Numbered from the stretch's first letter, positions 33,814 to 43,703 are shown. The stretch: DNA of 64,000 nt from Parabacteroides merdae ATCC 43184 (GCF_025151215.1 NZ_CP102286.1:744001-808000), one strand, 5' to 3'. A program made the numbers and translations. The notes: generated by a model from the letters alone, not told the origin.

Positions 33814-34959
33814 TTATGCGAGCTTGCGTGCGCCGTCGCTGATTACTACATTATATAACTTAGGTTCGTGGCCGAATTTAGCAGTGTAGGATTCGAATGC
33901 TTCTTTGATGAATGCATCGTATTTTTCTTCTTTCACCAAGTTGATTGTACAACCACCGAAACCGCCACCCATTACGCGTGAGCCGGTTACACCGCATTTC
34001 TTGGCAACATCGTTCAGGAAGTCCAATTCTTCGCAGCTGACTTCGTACAATTTGCTCATGCCGTGATGTGTTTCGTACATCTTCTTGCCTACGGTTTCGT
34101 AGTCGTCTTTTTCCAAAGCGTCGCAAACATCGAGTACGCGCTGTACTTCTTCGATCACATATTCGGCACGCATATAATCTTCAGCGCTGATGTCGCCTTT
34201 GACTTCGTTCAGCATATCCATTGTCGCATCGCGTAGGAATTCGACTTCCGGATGATTGCGACGGATTGCGGCGGCGGCGTTTTCGCAAGATTGGCGACGT
34301 TTGTTGTAAGCCGAAGATGCCAGTTCGTGCTTAACGACTGAATCCAGTAAAACCAATTTGTAACCGACCGGATGGAACGGGAAATATTTATATTCGAGTG
34401 AACGGCAATCCAGACGGATCAAACTGCCTTCTTTTCCGAATACAGAAGCGAACTGGTCCATAATACCGCAGTTTACGCCGCAATAGTTATGCTCTGTTGA
34501 TTGACCGATCTTAGCTAATTCAAATTTGTCGATGTTCAGGGAGAACAAGTCGTTTAAAGCAAATGCATAGGTACTTTCCAATGCGGCGGAAGAGGACATG
34601 CCTGCACCCAGAGGTACATCGCCTGCAAACACGGTATCGAATCCCTGGATCTGTCCGCCACGTTTGATGGTTTCGCGGCAAACACCGAAAATATATCTTG
34701 CCCAGCTTGCTTTTGGAGCGTCTTCTTCGTTCAGACCAAATTCGGCGTAGTCGTTCAGGTCGACAGAGAAAGCACGAACTTTACCTGTGCCGTTTGGTTT
34801 GATTTCGGCAATCATGCCTTTGTCGATAGCCCCCGGAAATACGAAACCACCGTTATAATCGGTATGTTCGCCAATCAGGTTAATACGGCCCGGAGATGCA
34901 TATACGCTACCTTTTGTTGAGAATAACTCCTGAAATTTATTTCTGATCTTTTGTTGCAT
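33814..34959 (-). CDS. galK: Galactokinase
   Basis: 381 residues of the GHMP kinase family. It phosphorylates alpha-D-galactose at C1, the second step of the Leloir pathway. Motifs: GRINLIGEHTDYNGGFVFPGAID (substrate signature), the phosphate loop DVPLGAGMSSSAALE, GVNCGIMDQFASVFGKEG containing the catalytic aspartate, and the C-terminal SRVMGGGFGGCTINLV. Cytoplasmic, normal length. It lies between the sugar transporter and araR, in the order galM, transporter, galK, araR on the minus strand. Confidence 0.96.
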   Translation of the reverse strand: MQQKIRNKFQELFSTKGSVYASPGRINLIGEHTDYNGGFVFPGAIDKGMIAEIKPNGTGKVRAFSVDLNDYAEFGLNEEDAPKASWARYIFGVCRETIKRGGQIQGFDTVFAGDVPLGAGMSSSAALESTYAFALNDLFSLNIDKFELAKIGQSTEHNYCGVNCGIMDQFASVFGKEGSLIRLDCRSLEYKYFPFHPVGYKLVLLDSVVKHELASSAYNKRRQSCENAAAAIRRNHPEVEFLRDATMDMLNEVKGDISAEDYMRAEYVIEEVQRVLDVCDALEKDDYETVGKKMYETHHGMSKLYEVSCEELDFLNDVAKKCGVTGSRVMGGGFGGCTINLVKEEKYDAFIKEAFESYTAKFGHEPKLYNVVISDGARKLA

Positions 34960-35049
34960 GATATTAATTTTTTAGATGTGTTATAAATAAAGAAATTATC
35001 CGGCTTTATTGGTAACCGGATAATTTCATGAATTGGCATATTTATAGTC

Positions 35050-36306
35050 TTATTCTGATTTTTTTGACGGTTTGGAACCGATAGCTGCGTAGAATAAAAT
35101 GTAAGCAGCACTGAAAAGCACAACCCAATAGCTGGTCATGTAGTCGGTCATATCGGCAACCCAACCCTGGATAGCAACCATTACGGCGCAACCGAACACC
35201 ATTGTCATAAAGATACCGCTGGCAATGGCCGTGTATTTACCTAATCCTTCAACCGCCATGTTGAAGATACCACCCCACATTACACTGGTGCAGAGACCAA
35301 CGAGGAGGAATGCCAGAATACCGACGGGAACTTCCTGCCAGATAACGCTTAATGAAGCCCAATCTATACCGGGAACTTCAACCGTACTCGTTTCAGGTGA
35401 AAACATTCCGAAGCTCACTAACAGCAAAGTGGCGCTTGCGACAGTCGTGATCATCGCGCGGCTGGAAATTTTGGCACCGATACTTGCTCCTACAAAACGT
35501 CCGATAAGCATCATCAGCCAGTAAACAGCTACGATAAGGCCGACGGTGCTGGCCGGTATGCCTTTAGATGTCAGATATTGTAGGATATAGGTAGGAGTTC
35601 CTACTTCTACACTCATATATAAGAAGATAGCCAGGGCGCCCAAAGCAAAATGACGATGGCTTAAAGCTCCTTTGATTAGACTTGTGTCGACCGGAGCCTG
35701 TTCGGGCTCTTCGATTTTAGTGAACATGATCACTACAAATGCGATGACAAAAATAGCCAAAGCGATCATCAGGGCAGGGGTGGCATCGGCAATATGTGCC
35801 TTTGCTGCATCACCGATAAGAGCTCCCATCAAGATGTAGCAAGCAACGGCTGCGGTACTGTTGAATACACCTCCGAGCTGAATCAGCTGGTTACCCTTGT
35901 TTCCGCCACCTCCCAACAAGTTAAGCATCGGGTTGACTACGCAGTTCAAAATACACATGGTGAAACCGCTGGTAAACGCTCCGATCAGATAAACCAAGAA
36001 AGCGCTTTCTTTGCCTACGTGACCGCTCAACCATTGGATTAAAATACCGATGATACCTATGGCTAGGCCGATAAGAGCCGTTTTTTTGTAGCCATATTTG
36101 GCAATCAGCATACCTGCGGGGATTCCCATTACCAAATAGGCGATGAAGTTACCATAGTTTCCGATTTGGGCAAGGACATTGCTTGCTCCGAAGTCGTTCT
36201 TTACAATAATAGCCATTGGTGAACAAAGATTTGTCACGAATGCGATCATAGCAAAAAGTGCAATCATGATGATGATGGCACTCCATTGTTTTTTTTGTTG
36301 AGTCAT
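35050..36306 (-). CDS. FucP/GluP-type MFS sugar transporter
   Basis: 418 residues with 12 predicted membrane segments, FucP-like branch of the major facilitators. Typical elements: TNLCSPMAIIVKNDFGASN at the first helix, PAGMLIAKYGYKKTALIGL after TM2-3, NCVVNPMLNLLGGGGNKGNQLIQLGGVFNS in TM4-5, and GRFVGASIGAKIS at the middle loop. It should import galactose or glucose with protons. Being between galM and galK points to galactose. Spacing is 39 bp from galM and 90 bp to galK. Confidence 0.88.
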   Translation of the reverse strand: MTQQKKQWSAIIIMIALFAMIAFVTNLCSPMAIIVKNDFGASNVLAQIGNYGNFIAYLVMGIPAGMLIAKYGYKKTALIGLAIGIIGILIQWLSGHVGKESAFLVYLIGAFTSGFTMCILNCVVNPMLNLLGGGGNKGNQLIQLGGVFNSTAAVACYILMGALIGDAAKAHIADATPALMIALAIFVIAFVVIMFTKIEEPEQAPVDTSLIKGALSHRHFALGALAIFLYMSVEVGTPTYILQYLTSKGIPASTVGLIVAVYWLMMLIGRFVGASIGAKISSRAMITTVASATLLLVSFGMFSPETSTVEVPGIDWASLSVIWQEVPVGILAFLLVGLCTSVMWGGIFNMAVEGLGKYTAIASGIFMTMVFGCAVMVAIQGWVADMTDYMTSYWVVLFSAAYILFYAAIGSKPSKKSE

Positions 36307-36345
36307 TGATTGATGTTTTTTTTGTTATTATTAATTTGTTACTTG

Positions 36346-37425
36346 TTATTCGACAGAAAATTTATAAATTGTCTTGCTCTGGAACGTTTCACCCGGGCGT
36401 AGGACGGTGGACGGGTACTCCGGTTTGTTCGGGCTGTCGGGATAGTGCTGTGTTTCCAGACAAAGGGCGGCACGTGCCGGATAGCGTTGTCCGTTCTTGC
36501 CGACGAAATTGCCTGTCATCCAATTACCTGTGTATAATTGCACACCCGGTTGTGTCGTGTAGCATTCCATTACGATGCCGGTTTTGGGCGATGTGCAACG
36601 GGCGCAGAGTGACAGCTCGTTCTCTTCTTTTTTATTTAATATATATGTATGGTCATATCCTTTTCCGAAATTCAGTGCTTCGAAATCTTCATCGATACGT
36701 TCGCCCACTTCGTGTGGAGTACGGAAGTCCATCGGAGTTCCTTCTACTTTTTCTTTCGGACCATAAGGTATAGCCGTTTCGTCGGTCGGCAGATAGTAGT
36801 CTGCATTGATTGTCAGTTTATGATCATATACGGAAGGATCACCTTGGCCGGATAGGTTGAAGTAGGAGTGATTGGTCAGGTTCAAGACGGTCGGTTTGTT
36901 TGTTACCGCATGATACGTGATTATGACCTCATTGTCATCGGAAAGATGATAAGTCACTGTTGTATCCAGTTTTCCGGGGAAGCCTTCTTCACCGTCGGCA
37001 GACGTGTATTTCAATTCCACCGTCTGGCCGTCGATCTTGTTTAGGTCCCAGACTACGGAATTGAAGCCTTTCAAACCACCATGCAGGCTGTTCGGCCCAT
37101 TATTGATAGCCAATTTATCGTACACAATGCCATCCAATGTGAATTTTCCGCTCGCGATACGGTTGCCGTATCGTCCGCAGATAGCTCCGAAATAAGGTTC
37201 TTCGGAAACCAGGTATTCGTCTATAGAATTGTGTCCTGTTACTACATCGGTTAACTTTCCGGACCGATCCGGTACCATAAGCGATACAATCTTTGCACCG
37301 TAGTTGGTAATGGTAAGTTCTGCTCCTTTGTTATTTGTAAGGATGCATAGCATCGTCTCCTTGCCGTCTATTTGCTTGCTGAAATTAGCTACAGTTAAGC
37401 CAGACAGCGTGCTTTCGTTCTTCAT
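36346..37425 (-). CDS. galM: Aldose 1-epimerase (mutarotase)
   Basis: 359 residues, no signal peptide. Interconverts the alpha and beta anomers of galactose before galactokinase. Family motifs: LTITNYGAKIVSLMVPD, ICGRYGNRIASGKFTLDG, SLHGGLKGFNSVVWD (with a catalytic histidine), LNLTNHSYFNLSGQGD (second histidine) and late GIVMECYTTQPGVQLYTGN with FCLETQHYPDSPN-type ending holding the catalytic glutamate. First gene of the leftward gal operon; divergent from the GH51 gene across 189 bp. Confidence 0.94.
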   Translation of the reverse strand: MKNESTLSGLTVANFSKQIDGKETMLCILTNNKGAELTITNYGAKIVSLMVPDRSGKLTDVVTGHNSIDEYLVSEEPYFGAICGRYGNRIASGKFTLDGIVYDKLAINNGPNSLHGGLKGFNSVVWDLNKIDGQTVELKYTSADGEEGFPGKLDTTVTYHLSDDNEVIITYHAVTNKPTVLNLTNHSYFNLSGQGDPSVYDHKLTINADYYLPTDETAIPYGPKEKVEGTPMDFRTPHEVGERIDEDFEALNFGKGYDHTYILNKKEENELSLCARCTSPKTGIVMECYTTQPGVQLYTGNWMTGNFVGKNGQRYPARAALCLETQHYPDSPNKPEYPSTVLRPGETFQSKTIYKFSVE

Positions 37426-37614
37426 GTAAATATAGTTTCAAAATTGTGTGTAAAATTACTCTCTTCTTTGTATTCATGCGCTACTTTGAAGATGTTTTAT
37501 AGCATAAAACGGCTTTTTGTCTGCTAAAACGGACGATACGTCTTCTTTCAATCGGATTTATTAGTGTACATTTGTAACTAAATAATCTTTGTATTCACGG
37601 AAAAACACATACCT
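37426..37614. promoter_or_regulatory. Divergent control region between galM and the GH51 gene
   Basis: 189 bp separating two sugar genes that point away from each other. TAATCTTTG at about 37583-37591 is a weak -7 candidate for the GH51 gene. This is the likely place for an AraR or galactose operator, but I do not recognise one by eye. Confidence 0.4.
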
Positions 37615-39570
37615 ATGACAAAAAGTATGAAAAAAGCCATTGCCCTGTGTCTGTTTAGCATGGGTGTTGTCGGTTTAATGGCACAAAGTAATGAATTTAA
37701 GATAGATGTGCAGAAAACAGGTGCGCCTATCCAGTCGACCATGTACGGGATCTTTTTTGAAGATATCAATTACGGAGCCGATGGCGGCCTGTATGCCGAA
37801 CTTGTCAAGAACCGTTCTTTCGAGTTTGAAAATCCGTTTGGGGGCTGGACGCCCTTCGGGAATGTCAGTGTGCAGACCCAGAAGCCCTGTTTCGACCGTA
37901 ATCCGCATTATGTCCGCCTTTCTTATGAAAAGGAGCTGACCGGAACCGGCCTTGACAATGAAGGCTTCAATGGGATCGGCATCAGGGAAGGGGAGAAGTA
38001 CGACTTCTCTTTATATGCCCGCACTCGGTCCGGCGATGCGCCGGTCAAGCTGCGTATAAACCTAGTGGACAGCCGGAATGACCTGTACGAGCAAAAAGAG
38101 ATCGAGGTGAGCGGCAAGGAATGGAAGAAATATACGGTTGTTCTGACGCCGGGAGCGACAGAAGCCCGTTCCCGTCTGCGTATCACGATGGTGACAAAAG
38201 GAATTGTCGATCTCGAACATATTTCATTGTTTCCACAAAAGACATTCAACAACCGTCCGAACGGCATGCGTGCTGATTTGGCACAGGCTTTGAAGGAACT
38301 GAAACCTGGTGTCTTCCGCTTTCCCGGCGGTTGCATTGTGGAGGGAACGAACAAGGCTACCCGCTACCAGTGGAAAAACACGGTCGGTCCGGTCGAGAAC
38401 CGTCCGATCAATATCAATCGATGGAACTATACATTCTCGCACAAAAAGTTTCCGGATTATTATCAGTCCTGCGGCTTGGGCTTTTTCGAATATTTCCTAT
38501 TGAGTGAAGATATTGGGGCTGAACCGCTTCCCGTGTTGAACTGCGGTCTTTCCTGCCAGTATGAAAACCAGGACCCGAACGAGAATTGTCCGGTGGATAA
38601 GCTACAACCTTATATAGACGACGCCCTCGACCTAATTGAGTTTGCTAACGGTTCGGCAACCAGCGAATGGGGAAAGATACGTGCCGATATGGGACATCCG
38701 GCTCCTTTTAACCTTAAACTTATTGCCATCGGCAACGAACAGTGGGGACCGCTTTATCCCGAACGTCTCGAACTGTTTGTCAAAGCGATTCGGGCTAAAT
38801 ATCCGGAGATAAAGATCATCGGTAGTTCCGGTCCGCAATCGGAAGGGGAGGATTTTGATTACCTCTGGCCGGAAATGAGGCGCTTGAAAGTGGATTTAGT
38901 GGACGAACATTTCTACCGCTCTCCTGAATGGTTCCTGAACGGAGCCAAACGCTATGATTCGTACGACCGCCAAGGACCGAAAGTGTTTGCCGGCGAATAT
39001 GCCTGCCATTCTGTCAACCGCGAGAACAGTTTTCTGACCGCCTTGTGTGAAGCCGCTTTTATGACAGGTTTCGAGCGAAACGCGGATGTGGTGTGCTTAT
39101 GCACGTATGCCCCGCTTTTTGCTCATGTGGATGCTTGGCAGTGGCGTCCGGATCTGATCTGGTTCGACAACCTTTCATTGGTAAAGACTCCTAACTATTA
39201 TGTGCAGCAGCTATATGGTCATAATGCTGGTACGAACGTCGTTCCGCTGACCATGCAGGGCGAACCGGTCACCGGACAGTTGGATTTGTATGCCACTGCA
39301 GCGGTCGATAAGCATTCAGACGAGCTTATCATCAAAGTCGCCAATACCGGAATCCGTAACAAGCGGATTAAGTTGAACTTGAACGGTCTTTCGGCCGGTA
39401 AGCATAAAGGGACGCTTACGTTGCTCCATTCTTCCGACCTGGAAGCTAAAAACACGTTGTGTAATCCTTCGACAGTAGTCCCGCTCGTTTCTGATATTGA
39501 GGTGGAGGCTCCGCAGGGAGAAGTGAACTTGAGACCGCTTAGTTTCTCCGTCTATCGTATCAAATTATGA
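37615..39570 (+). CDS. GH51 alpha-L-arabinofuranosidase
   Basis: 651 residues; signal peptide MTKSMKKAIALCLFSMGVVGLMA (MKKAI at residue 5 is an alternative start). N-terminal carbohydrate-binding-like jelly roll (about 60-205, GGWTPFGNVSVQTQKPCF) is followed by the catalytic barrel with acid/base E375 in AIGNEQWG and nucleophile E461 in FAGEYA, and a C-terminal beta-sandwich. Releases terminal arabinofuranose from arabinan, arabinoxylan or arabinogalactan in the periplasm. The freed arabinose fits the AraR-like regulator and transketolase next door. Full length for bacterial family members with the extra N-terminal domain. Confidence 0.94.
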   Translation: MTKSMKKAIALCLFSMGVVGLMAQSNEFKIDVQKTGAPIQSTMYGIFFEDINYGADGGLYAELVKNRSFEFENPFGGWTPFGNVSVQTQKPCFDRNPHYVRLSYEKELTGTGLDNEGFNGIGIREGEKYDFSLYARTRSGDAPVKLRINLVDSRNDLYEQKEIEVSGKEWKKYTVVLTPGATEARSRLRITMVTKGIVDLEHISLFPQKTFNNRPNGMRADLAQALKELKPGVFRFPGGCIVEGTNKATRYQWKNTVGPVENRPININRWNYTFSHKKFPDYYQSCGLGFFEYFLLSEDIGAEPLPVLNCGLSCQYENQDPNENCPVDKLQPYIDDALDLIEFANGSATSEWGKIRADMGHPAPFNLKLIAIGNEQWGPLYPERLELFVKAIRAKYPEIKIIGSSGPQSEGEDFDYLWPEMRRLKVDLVDEHFYRSPEWFLNGAKRYDSYDRQGPKVFAGEYACHSVNRENSFLTALCEAAFMTGFERNADVVCLCTYAPLFAHVDAWQWRPDLIWFDNLSLVKTPNYYVQQLYGHNAGTNVVPLTMQGEPVTGQLDLYATAAVDKHSDELIIKVANTGIRNKRIKLNLNGLSAGKHKGTLTLLHSSDLEAKNTLCNPSTVVPLVSDIEVEAPQGEVNLRPLSFSVYRIKL

Positions 39571-39813
39571 ATAATAGTAGGTCCTGCCATTGATCGTTTT
39601 CGTGCAACCGGTATAGGAGCTTTCGGTGACAGGCCGGACCTGTATTTTGGAGTTTGTTTCGAACGCCGGAGACTTGCCAGGACTTGACCTTACTTCCTTT
39701 CCCAACAAAGGTCAAGGATGAACCATGCCTTGTAGTAGTCCTTGGCCTTATTGTACATTACCTTTTACTTGGTCTATTTTAGATGAAATTCCTGAATCGT
39801 TCCAAACTTTTTG

Positions 39814-40893
39814 TTATTTCAAATATTTATGGAAAAAATGTTCGATTTTGTCGAACGGGATTACTGACAGGTTGTCGTAAAGGTCGACATGGTTGGCACC
39901 GGGGAGGATCAGCAACTCTTTGTTATCACCCGTTAGTTTCTTGAATGCGTCTTCGCTGAAATAACGGGAATGGGCTTTCTCGCCGTGTATCATGAATACG
40001 GCACTACGGATTTCGTCGCTGTAAGTGAGTAAAGGCATGTTGATGAACGAAAGAGCCGATGTCTTGTTCCATCCTCCGTTGGAGTTGAGTGACCGTTTGT
40101 GATAACCACGGTCGGTCTTATAATAGTTGTGATAGTCTTTTACAAACCAGGGGACATCGTCGGGGAGTGGATCGACCACTCCGCCGGTGAGCGCGTATGA
40201 GCCGTTCTTCGTGTCTATTGTACGTTGTTCGTTGAGTTGGCGGCGGAGTTCATGGCGCTGGTCGGCATTCATGGAGTCGAAATAGCCGTTTGCGTTTACC
40301 CGGCTCATGTCGTACATCGTGGAAGTGACTGTGGCCTTGATGCGGGTATCGATCGTGGCAGCGTTGAGTGCCATACCTCCCCATCCGCAAATACCGATGA
40401 TGCCGATGCGTTCGGGATCGACGTCATCGTGTGTAGAGAGGAAATCCACAGCTGCGCAAAAGTCCTCGGTGTTGATGTCGGGAGAGGCTACATAGCGGGG
40501 TGTTCCACCACTCTCTCCAGTGTATGAAGGATCGAAAGCGATGGTCAGGAAACCGCGTTCTGCCATTGTTTGTGCGTAGAGGCCTGATGCTTGTTCCTTC
40601 ACGGCCCCGAAAGGACCGGATATAGCGATAGCCGCCATTTTCCCGTTTATATTCTTTGGTGTATACATATCGGCTGCAAGCGTGATGCCGTAGCGGTTGC
40701 GAAATGTTACCTTACTGTGATTCACTTTATAGCTCTTCGGGAAAATCTTGTCCCATTCTTTTGTCAATTCTAAGTCTTCCATTTCTATATTCTTTTTATC
40801 AGTTTGAATTATATTCTCTTCAATTATCCTGTTTCCTGCCTCCATTGCCGTGACTCCAGCCATCAACAATGCTAATGCTATTATTTTTTTCAT
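39814..40893 (-). CDS. Exported dienelactone-hydrolase-like alpha/beta hydrolase
   Basis: 359 residues from the ATG at 40893, which begins a signal peptide (MKKIIALALLMAGVTAMEAG); the ATG at 40923 adds ten polar residues. Alpha/beta hydrolase of the YcjY/dienelactone hydrolase type: PKNINGKMAAIAISGPFG, FLTIAFDPSYTGESGG, and GIIGICGWGGMAL, where a cysteine replaces the usual nucleophilic serine, then a late PGANHVDLYDN histidine. Substrate unknown. It is convergent with the GH51 gene across a 243-bp gap with no clear gene. Confidence 0.78.
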   Translation of the reverse strand: MKKIIALALLMAGVTAMEAGNRIIEENIIQTDKKNIEMEDLELTKEWDKIFPKSYKVNHSKVTFRNRYGITLAADMYTPKNINGKMAAIAISGPFGAVKEQASGLYAQTMAERGFLTIAFDPSYTGESGGTPRYVASPDINTEDFCAAVDFLSTHDDVDPERIGIIGICGWGGMALNAATIDTRIKATVTSTMYDMSRVNANGYFDSMNADQRHELRRQLNEQRTIDTKNGSYALTGGVVDPLPDDVPWFVKDYHNYYKTDRGYHKRSLNSNGGWNKTSALSFINMPLLTYSDEIRSAVFMIHGEKAHSRYFSEDAFKKLTGDNKELLILPGANHVDLYDNLSVIPFDKIEHFFHKYLK

Positions 40894-41036
40894 ATCTTTT
40901 GTATTGATTTGGCCGATGCGCAACCAACAATGGTATTAGCCGGCACATTTTTGAATCTATTGCATTGATTTTTTTACAAAGGTCGGCATGTATTCTTTTT
41001 CTCTTTGTAGATAAATTACGGATATTATGCCCTAAA

Positions 41037-42584
41037 TTACTGTTTTGCCGATATATACCAATCTGTTCGCGACAAAATCTCCCGGAGAGGGATGTTTGTT
41101 AGTTTGCTCTCGATCCAAGCTGTAAAATCGAAAGTTTTAAGGAGTTGTTTTTCGTATTTGTCTTGCCGGATACGCATTATATCCTTTTGGTATTGTGACC
41201 ACAGCTTCTCTTGGTCTTTTTTATAGATGGGCAATGGATGGGCCATTAGGAAGCGGAATAGTAGTTTTTCGGTGATATACACTTGCTTCTCGTAACCGAT
41301 CATTCGCTTGATGGAGCTTATTTCGTTCGCGAAAAAGCAATAGTTCCCTAGTTCTGCCTGGATAAGGAGATTGATGAGGCGGGCTGTTTTGTAGGACGGC
41401 AATGTGTGGAAGAATTTGCCGGAACCGAGTATGTTTTTCATGCTTTTACGGGCTTTCATCGGTTCTCCCAGGCAAAGATAAAGGATGGAAGAATAGAGGG
41501 ATAGTTTTAGTTGGGTTTCCGGTCTGGTCATGGTTGCTTTCTTAGCAAAAAAATCGGTATAGGTCTCTGTAAGATGCACTGCTGCGTCAAATTGTCCGGT
41601 GTTGAGCAATCCCGAGAGTTCGTACAGGTAGTGGCGTCCTTGTACTTCCATCAGGAACTCTGTTGGGTAGTTGCCCGTGCTGATTTCTTTCAGTTTGGAC
41701 AAAAAGAAAGGCATTTCCCGGTATAATCCGGCAACGTGCAGGCTGTTCAGTACTCCCTCTATGGCACTCAGGTAGTAGATCGGTGGGTTGAGGATTAGAT
41801 GCCGGTTCGCTTCGAAAAGCGCGATCAGTTCCTGATAGAAGCGGATCGCCGATTTATAGTTTCCGGCATTCAGGTAGTAGGTCGCTTGGAACAACAGGTG
41901 AAGTTTGTGTGCCTCGAATCCCTGGTAGGAATGGTTGGCGATCAAGTTCAGTTCGCTTAAAACAAGATCGTTCAGGTTCTCTTTCTGTTTGTTCGAACGG
42001 GCATACCCTTTATAGGTAATGCGGTATTTCAGAATATCATATAGTTGCAGGTGGAGGTTCGTGTTGCGAGCATATTTCATTACGTCGTTAATCTGCATTT
42101 GTTTGCTTACCAGTTCTTTCTCGCTGATGCCTTCAAAACCGAGTGTGCTTAGATATTTCAATTCCGTACGGTAAATCAGAAGGAGGAGTGGATCGTTTTC
42201 GTATGTGACGGCCAGCTTCTTTGCTTTTTCCAATTCGGCAAGTGCATTGTCGAAAAGTTCCCGTTCGAAAAGAATGCCAGCCTTTGTGATATAATTGAAG
42301 ATAGTCGTCTGTATGTCTTGTTTCTCCCTCAATTGGACGAGGCAATCCAACAATACCCGATAAAGATGCTTGGCTGCTATCTCAAAGCTTTTTTCGTTCA
42401 CTTTGCCGCAAAACTTCTCATATATTTGTTCGGCGGAGAAGCCTTCGCATGCCAGGTCGTATAGAACCATATAATGTTTATCCCCGTTTTGCAGGTTGGT
42501 ATAGAGTCTGATGTATCGTTTTTCCGCTTTGGAAAGCGACTTGATCAATAGCATGACCTGATTGAGTTTTGTGGCCTGTTTCAT
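41037..42584 (-). CDS. Helical-repeat (TPR-like) protein, possible regulator of the ribose genes
   Basis: 515 residues, no signal peptide and no membrane segments. It is almost all alpha-helix, with TPR-like pairs such as LFERELFDNALAELEKAKKLA, YYLNAGNYKSAIRFYQELIALFEA and YLCLGEPMKARKSMKNILG. No enzyme motif seen, and I do not recognise a named family. The N-terminus (KSLSKAEKRYIRLY ... EQIYEKFCGKVNEKSFEIAAKHLYRVLLDCL) could form a DNA-binding helical domain. It is divergent from ribokinase, with good promoters for both in the 164-bp gap, so a regulatory role over the ribose block is plausible. Confidence 0.55.
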   Translation of the reverse strand: MKQATKLNQVMLLIKSLSKAEKRYIRLYTNLQNGDKHYMVLYDLACEGFSAEQIYEKFCGKVNEKSFEIAAKHLYRVLLDCLVQLREKQDIQTTIFNYITKAGILFERELFDNALAELEKAKKLAVTYENDPLLLLIYRTELKYLSTLGFEGISEKELVSKQMQINDVMKYARNTNLHLQLYDILKYRITYKGYARSNKQKENLNDLVLSELNLIANHSYQGFEAHKLHLLFQATYYLNAGNYKSAIRFYQELIALFEANRHLILNPPIYYLSAIEGVLNSLHVAGLYREMPFFLSKLKEISTGNYPTEFLMEVQGRHYLYELSGLLNTGQFDAAVHLTETYTDFFAKKATMTRPETQLKLSLYSSILYLCLGEPMKARKSMKNILGSGKFFHTLPSYKTARLINLLIQAELGNYCFFANEISSIKRMIGYEKQVYITEKLLFRFLMAHPLPIYKKDQEKLWSQYQKDIMRIRQDKYEKQLLKTFDFTAWIESKLTNIPLREILSRTDWYISAKQ

Positions 42585-42630
42585 AAATTTATCTGTTTGT
42601 CTATAAGATATATTTTGTATATGTTATTTA

Positions 42631-42662
42631 CAAAAATAAGATTTGGGTTTATCTTTTCCAAA
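42631..42662 (-). promoter_or_regulatory. Promoter of the helical-repeat protein gene
   Basis: On the minus strand: -33 TTTG (42659-42662), 20-base spacer, -7 TATTTTTG (42631-42638). About 50 bases before the start at 42584. Confidence 0.6.
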
Positions 42663-42695
42663 GAATTATGTGGAAAAAAGAAACGATATACATAT

Positions 42696-42703
42696 TATAT
42701 TTG
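42696..42703 (+). promoter_or_regulatory. Probable -7 box of the ribokinase operon
   Basis: TATATTTG at 42696-42703, 46 bases before the ribokinase start. No clear -33 partner, which would fit an activator-dependent promoter. Confidence 0.45.
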
Positions 42704-42748
42704 TAACGCTTCATTGCAAATGATTCATAATTTAATACGAAATAAAAT

Positions 42749-43678
42749 ATGGACACAACACAAATATCCAGACGACAAATCCTGGTGGTTGGGAGTTGCA
42801 ATACCGATATGGTTATAAAAGCCGCTCATCTGCCTCGTCCGGGTGAAACGATTTTGGGTGGAACATTCTTTATGAATCCCGGTGGAAAAGGGGCGAACCA
42901 AGCAGTGGCGATAGCGCGTTTGGGTGGTTCCGTCACTTTTATATGCAAGACCGGAAGTGATATATTCGGTCACCAGTCACAACAACTTTTCGAGGAGGAG
43001 GGAATCAATACCTCTTATGTCTTTTCAGATTCTGGGAATCCTTCCGGCGTAGCCCTGATCACGGTGGACGAAAAAGCGGAAAACTGCATTGTCGTCGCTT
43101 CGGGAGCGAATGCTAACCTTCTGCCGTCCGATCTAGCGAAGGCAGAGGAGGCTATTGAGTTGGCTGACTTGATCCTGATGCAGCTGGAGGTCCCGATGGA
43201 GACCGTGTGCTTTGTTGCGGATATCGCCTGGCAAAAGGGGAAGAAAGTGATTCTGAATCCGGCTCCGGCACATCCATTACCGGCCGATCTGCTCCATCAT
43301 TTATATTTGATCACGCCGAACGAGACGGAAGCGGAGATGATTACCGGTGTGAAGATAACGGACGATATTTCAGCGGTGGAGGCTGCCCGTGTCCTTTCGG
43401 GAATGGGAGTGCAGCATGTTATTATTACGCTGGGATCAAAAGGGGCACTTATTTGTAGCGACGGAGAAGCCGAGATAGTTCCCGCTTTGAAAGTAGAAGC
43501 TGTCGACACGACTGCCGCCGGCGATGTATTTAATGGAGCCCTGACTGTCGCTTTGTCCGAAGGGCGAAATTTGAAAGAATCCGTCCGGTTTGCCTGTAAG
43601 GCTTCGGCTATCTCGGTGACACGTGTAGGGGCGCAGTCGTCAGCTCCTTATCGGAACGAAGTGGATATATTCGATTAA
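42749..43678 (+). CDS. rbsK: Ribokinase
   Basis: 309 residues, PfkB family. Phosphorylates ribose at C5. Motifs: NTDMVIKAAHLPRPGETILGG, NPGGKGANQAVAIARLGG (sugar-binding lid), ILNPAPAHPLPADLL, TPNETEAEMITG, and the anion-hole DTTAAGDVFNGALTVALSEG with catalytic aspartate. Normal length. First gene of a set with a nucleoside hydrolase and a sugar permease: nucleosides are cut outside the cytoplasm, ribose is imported and then phosphorylated. Confidence 0.94.
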   Translation: MDTTQISRRQILVVGSCNTDMVIKAAHLPRPGETILGGTFFMNPGGKGANQAVAIARLGGSVTFICKTGSDIFGHQSQQLFEEEGINTSYVFSDSGNPSGVALITVDEKAENCIVVASGANANLLPSDLAKAEEAIELADLILMQLEVPMETVCFVADIAWQKGKKVILNPAPAHPLPADLLHHLYLITPNETEAEMITGVKITDDISAVEAARVLSGMGVQHVIITLGSKGALICSDGEAEIVPALKVEAVDTTAAGDVFNGALTVALSEGRNLKESVRFACKASAISVTRVGAQSSAPYRNEVDIFD

Positions 43679-43703
43679 TCAAATCTTGTATAAATTCAAT
43701 AAC

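Noticed and set aside
36306..36773. Plus-strand frame over galM
   Set aside because: Entirely antisense to a clear galM gene; no family features.
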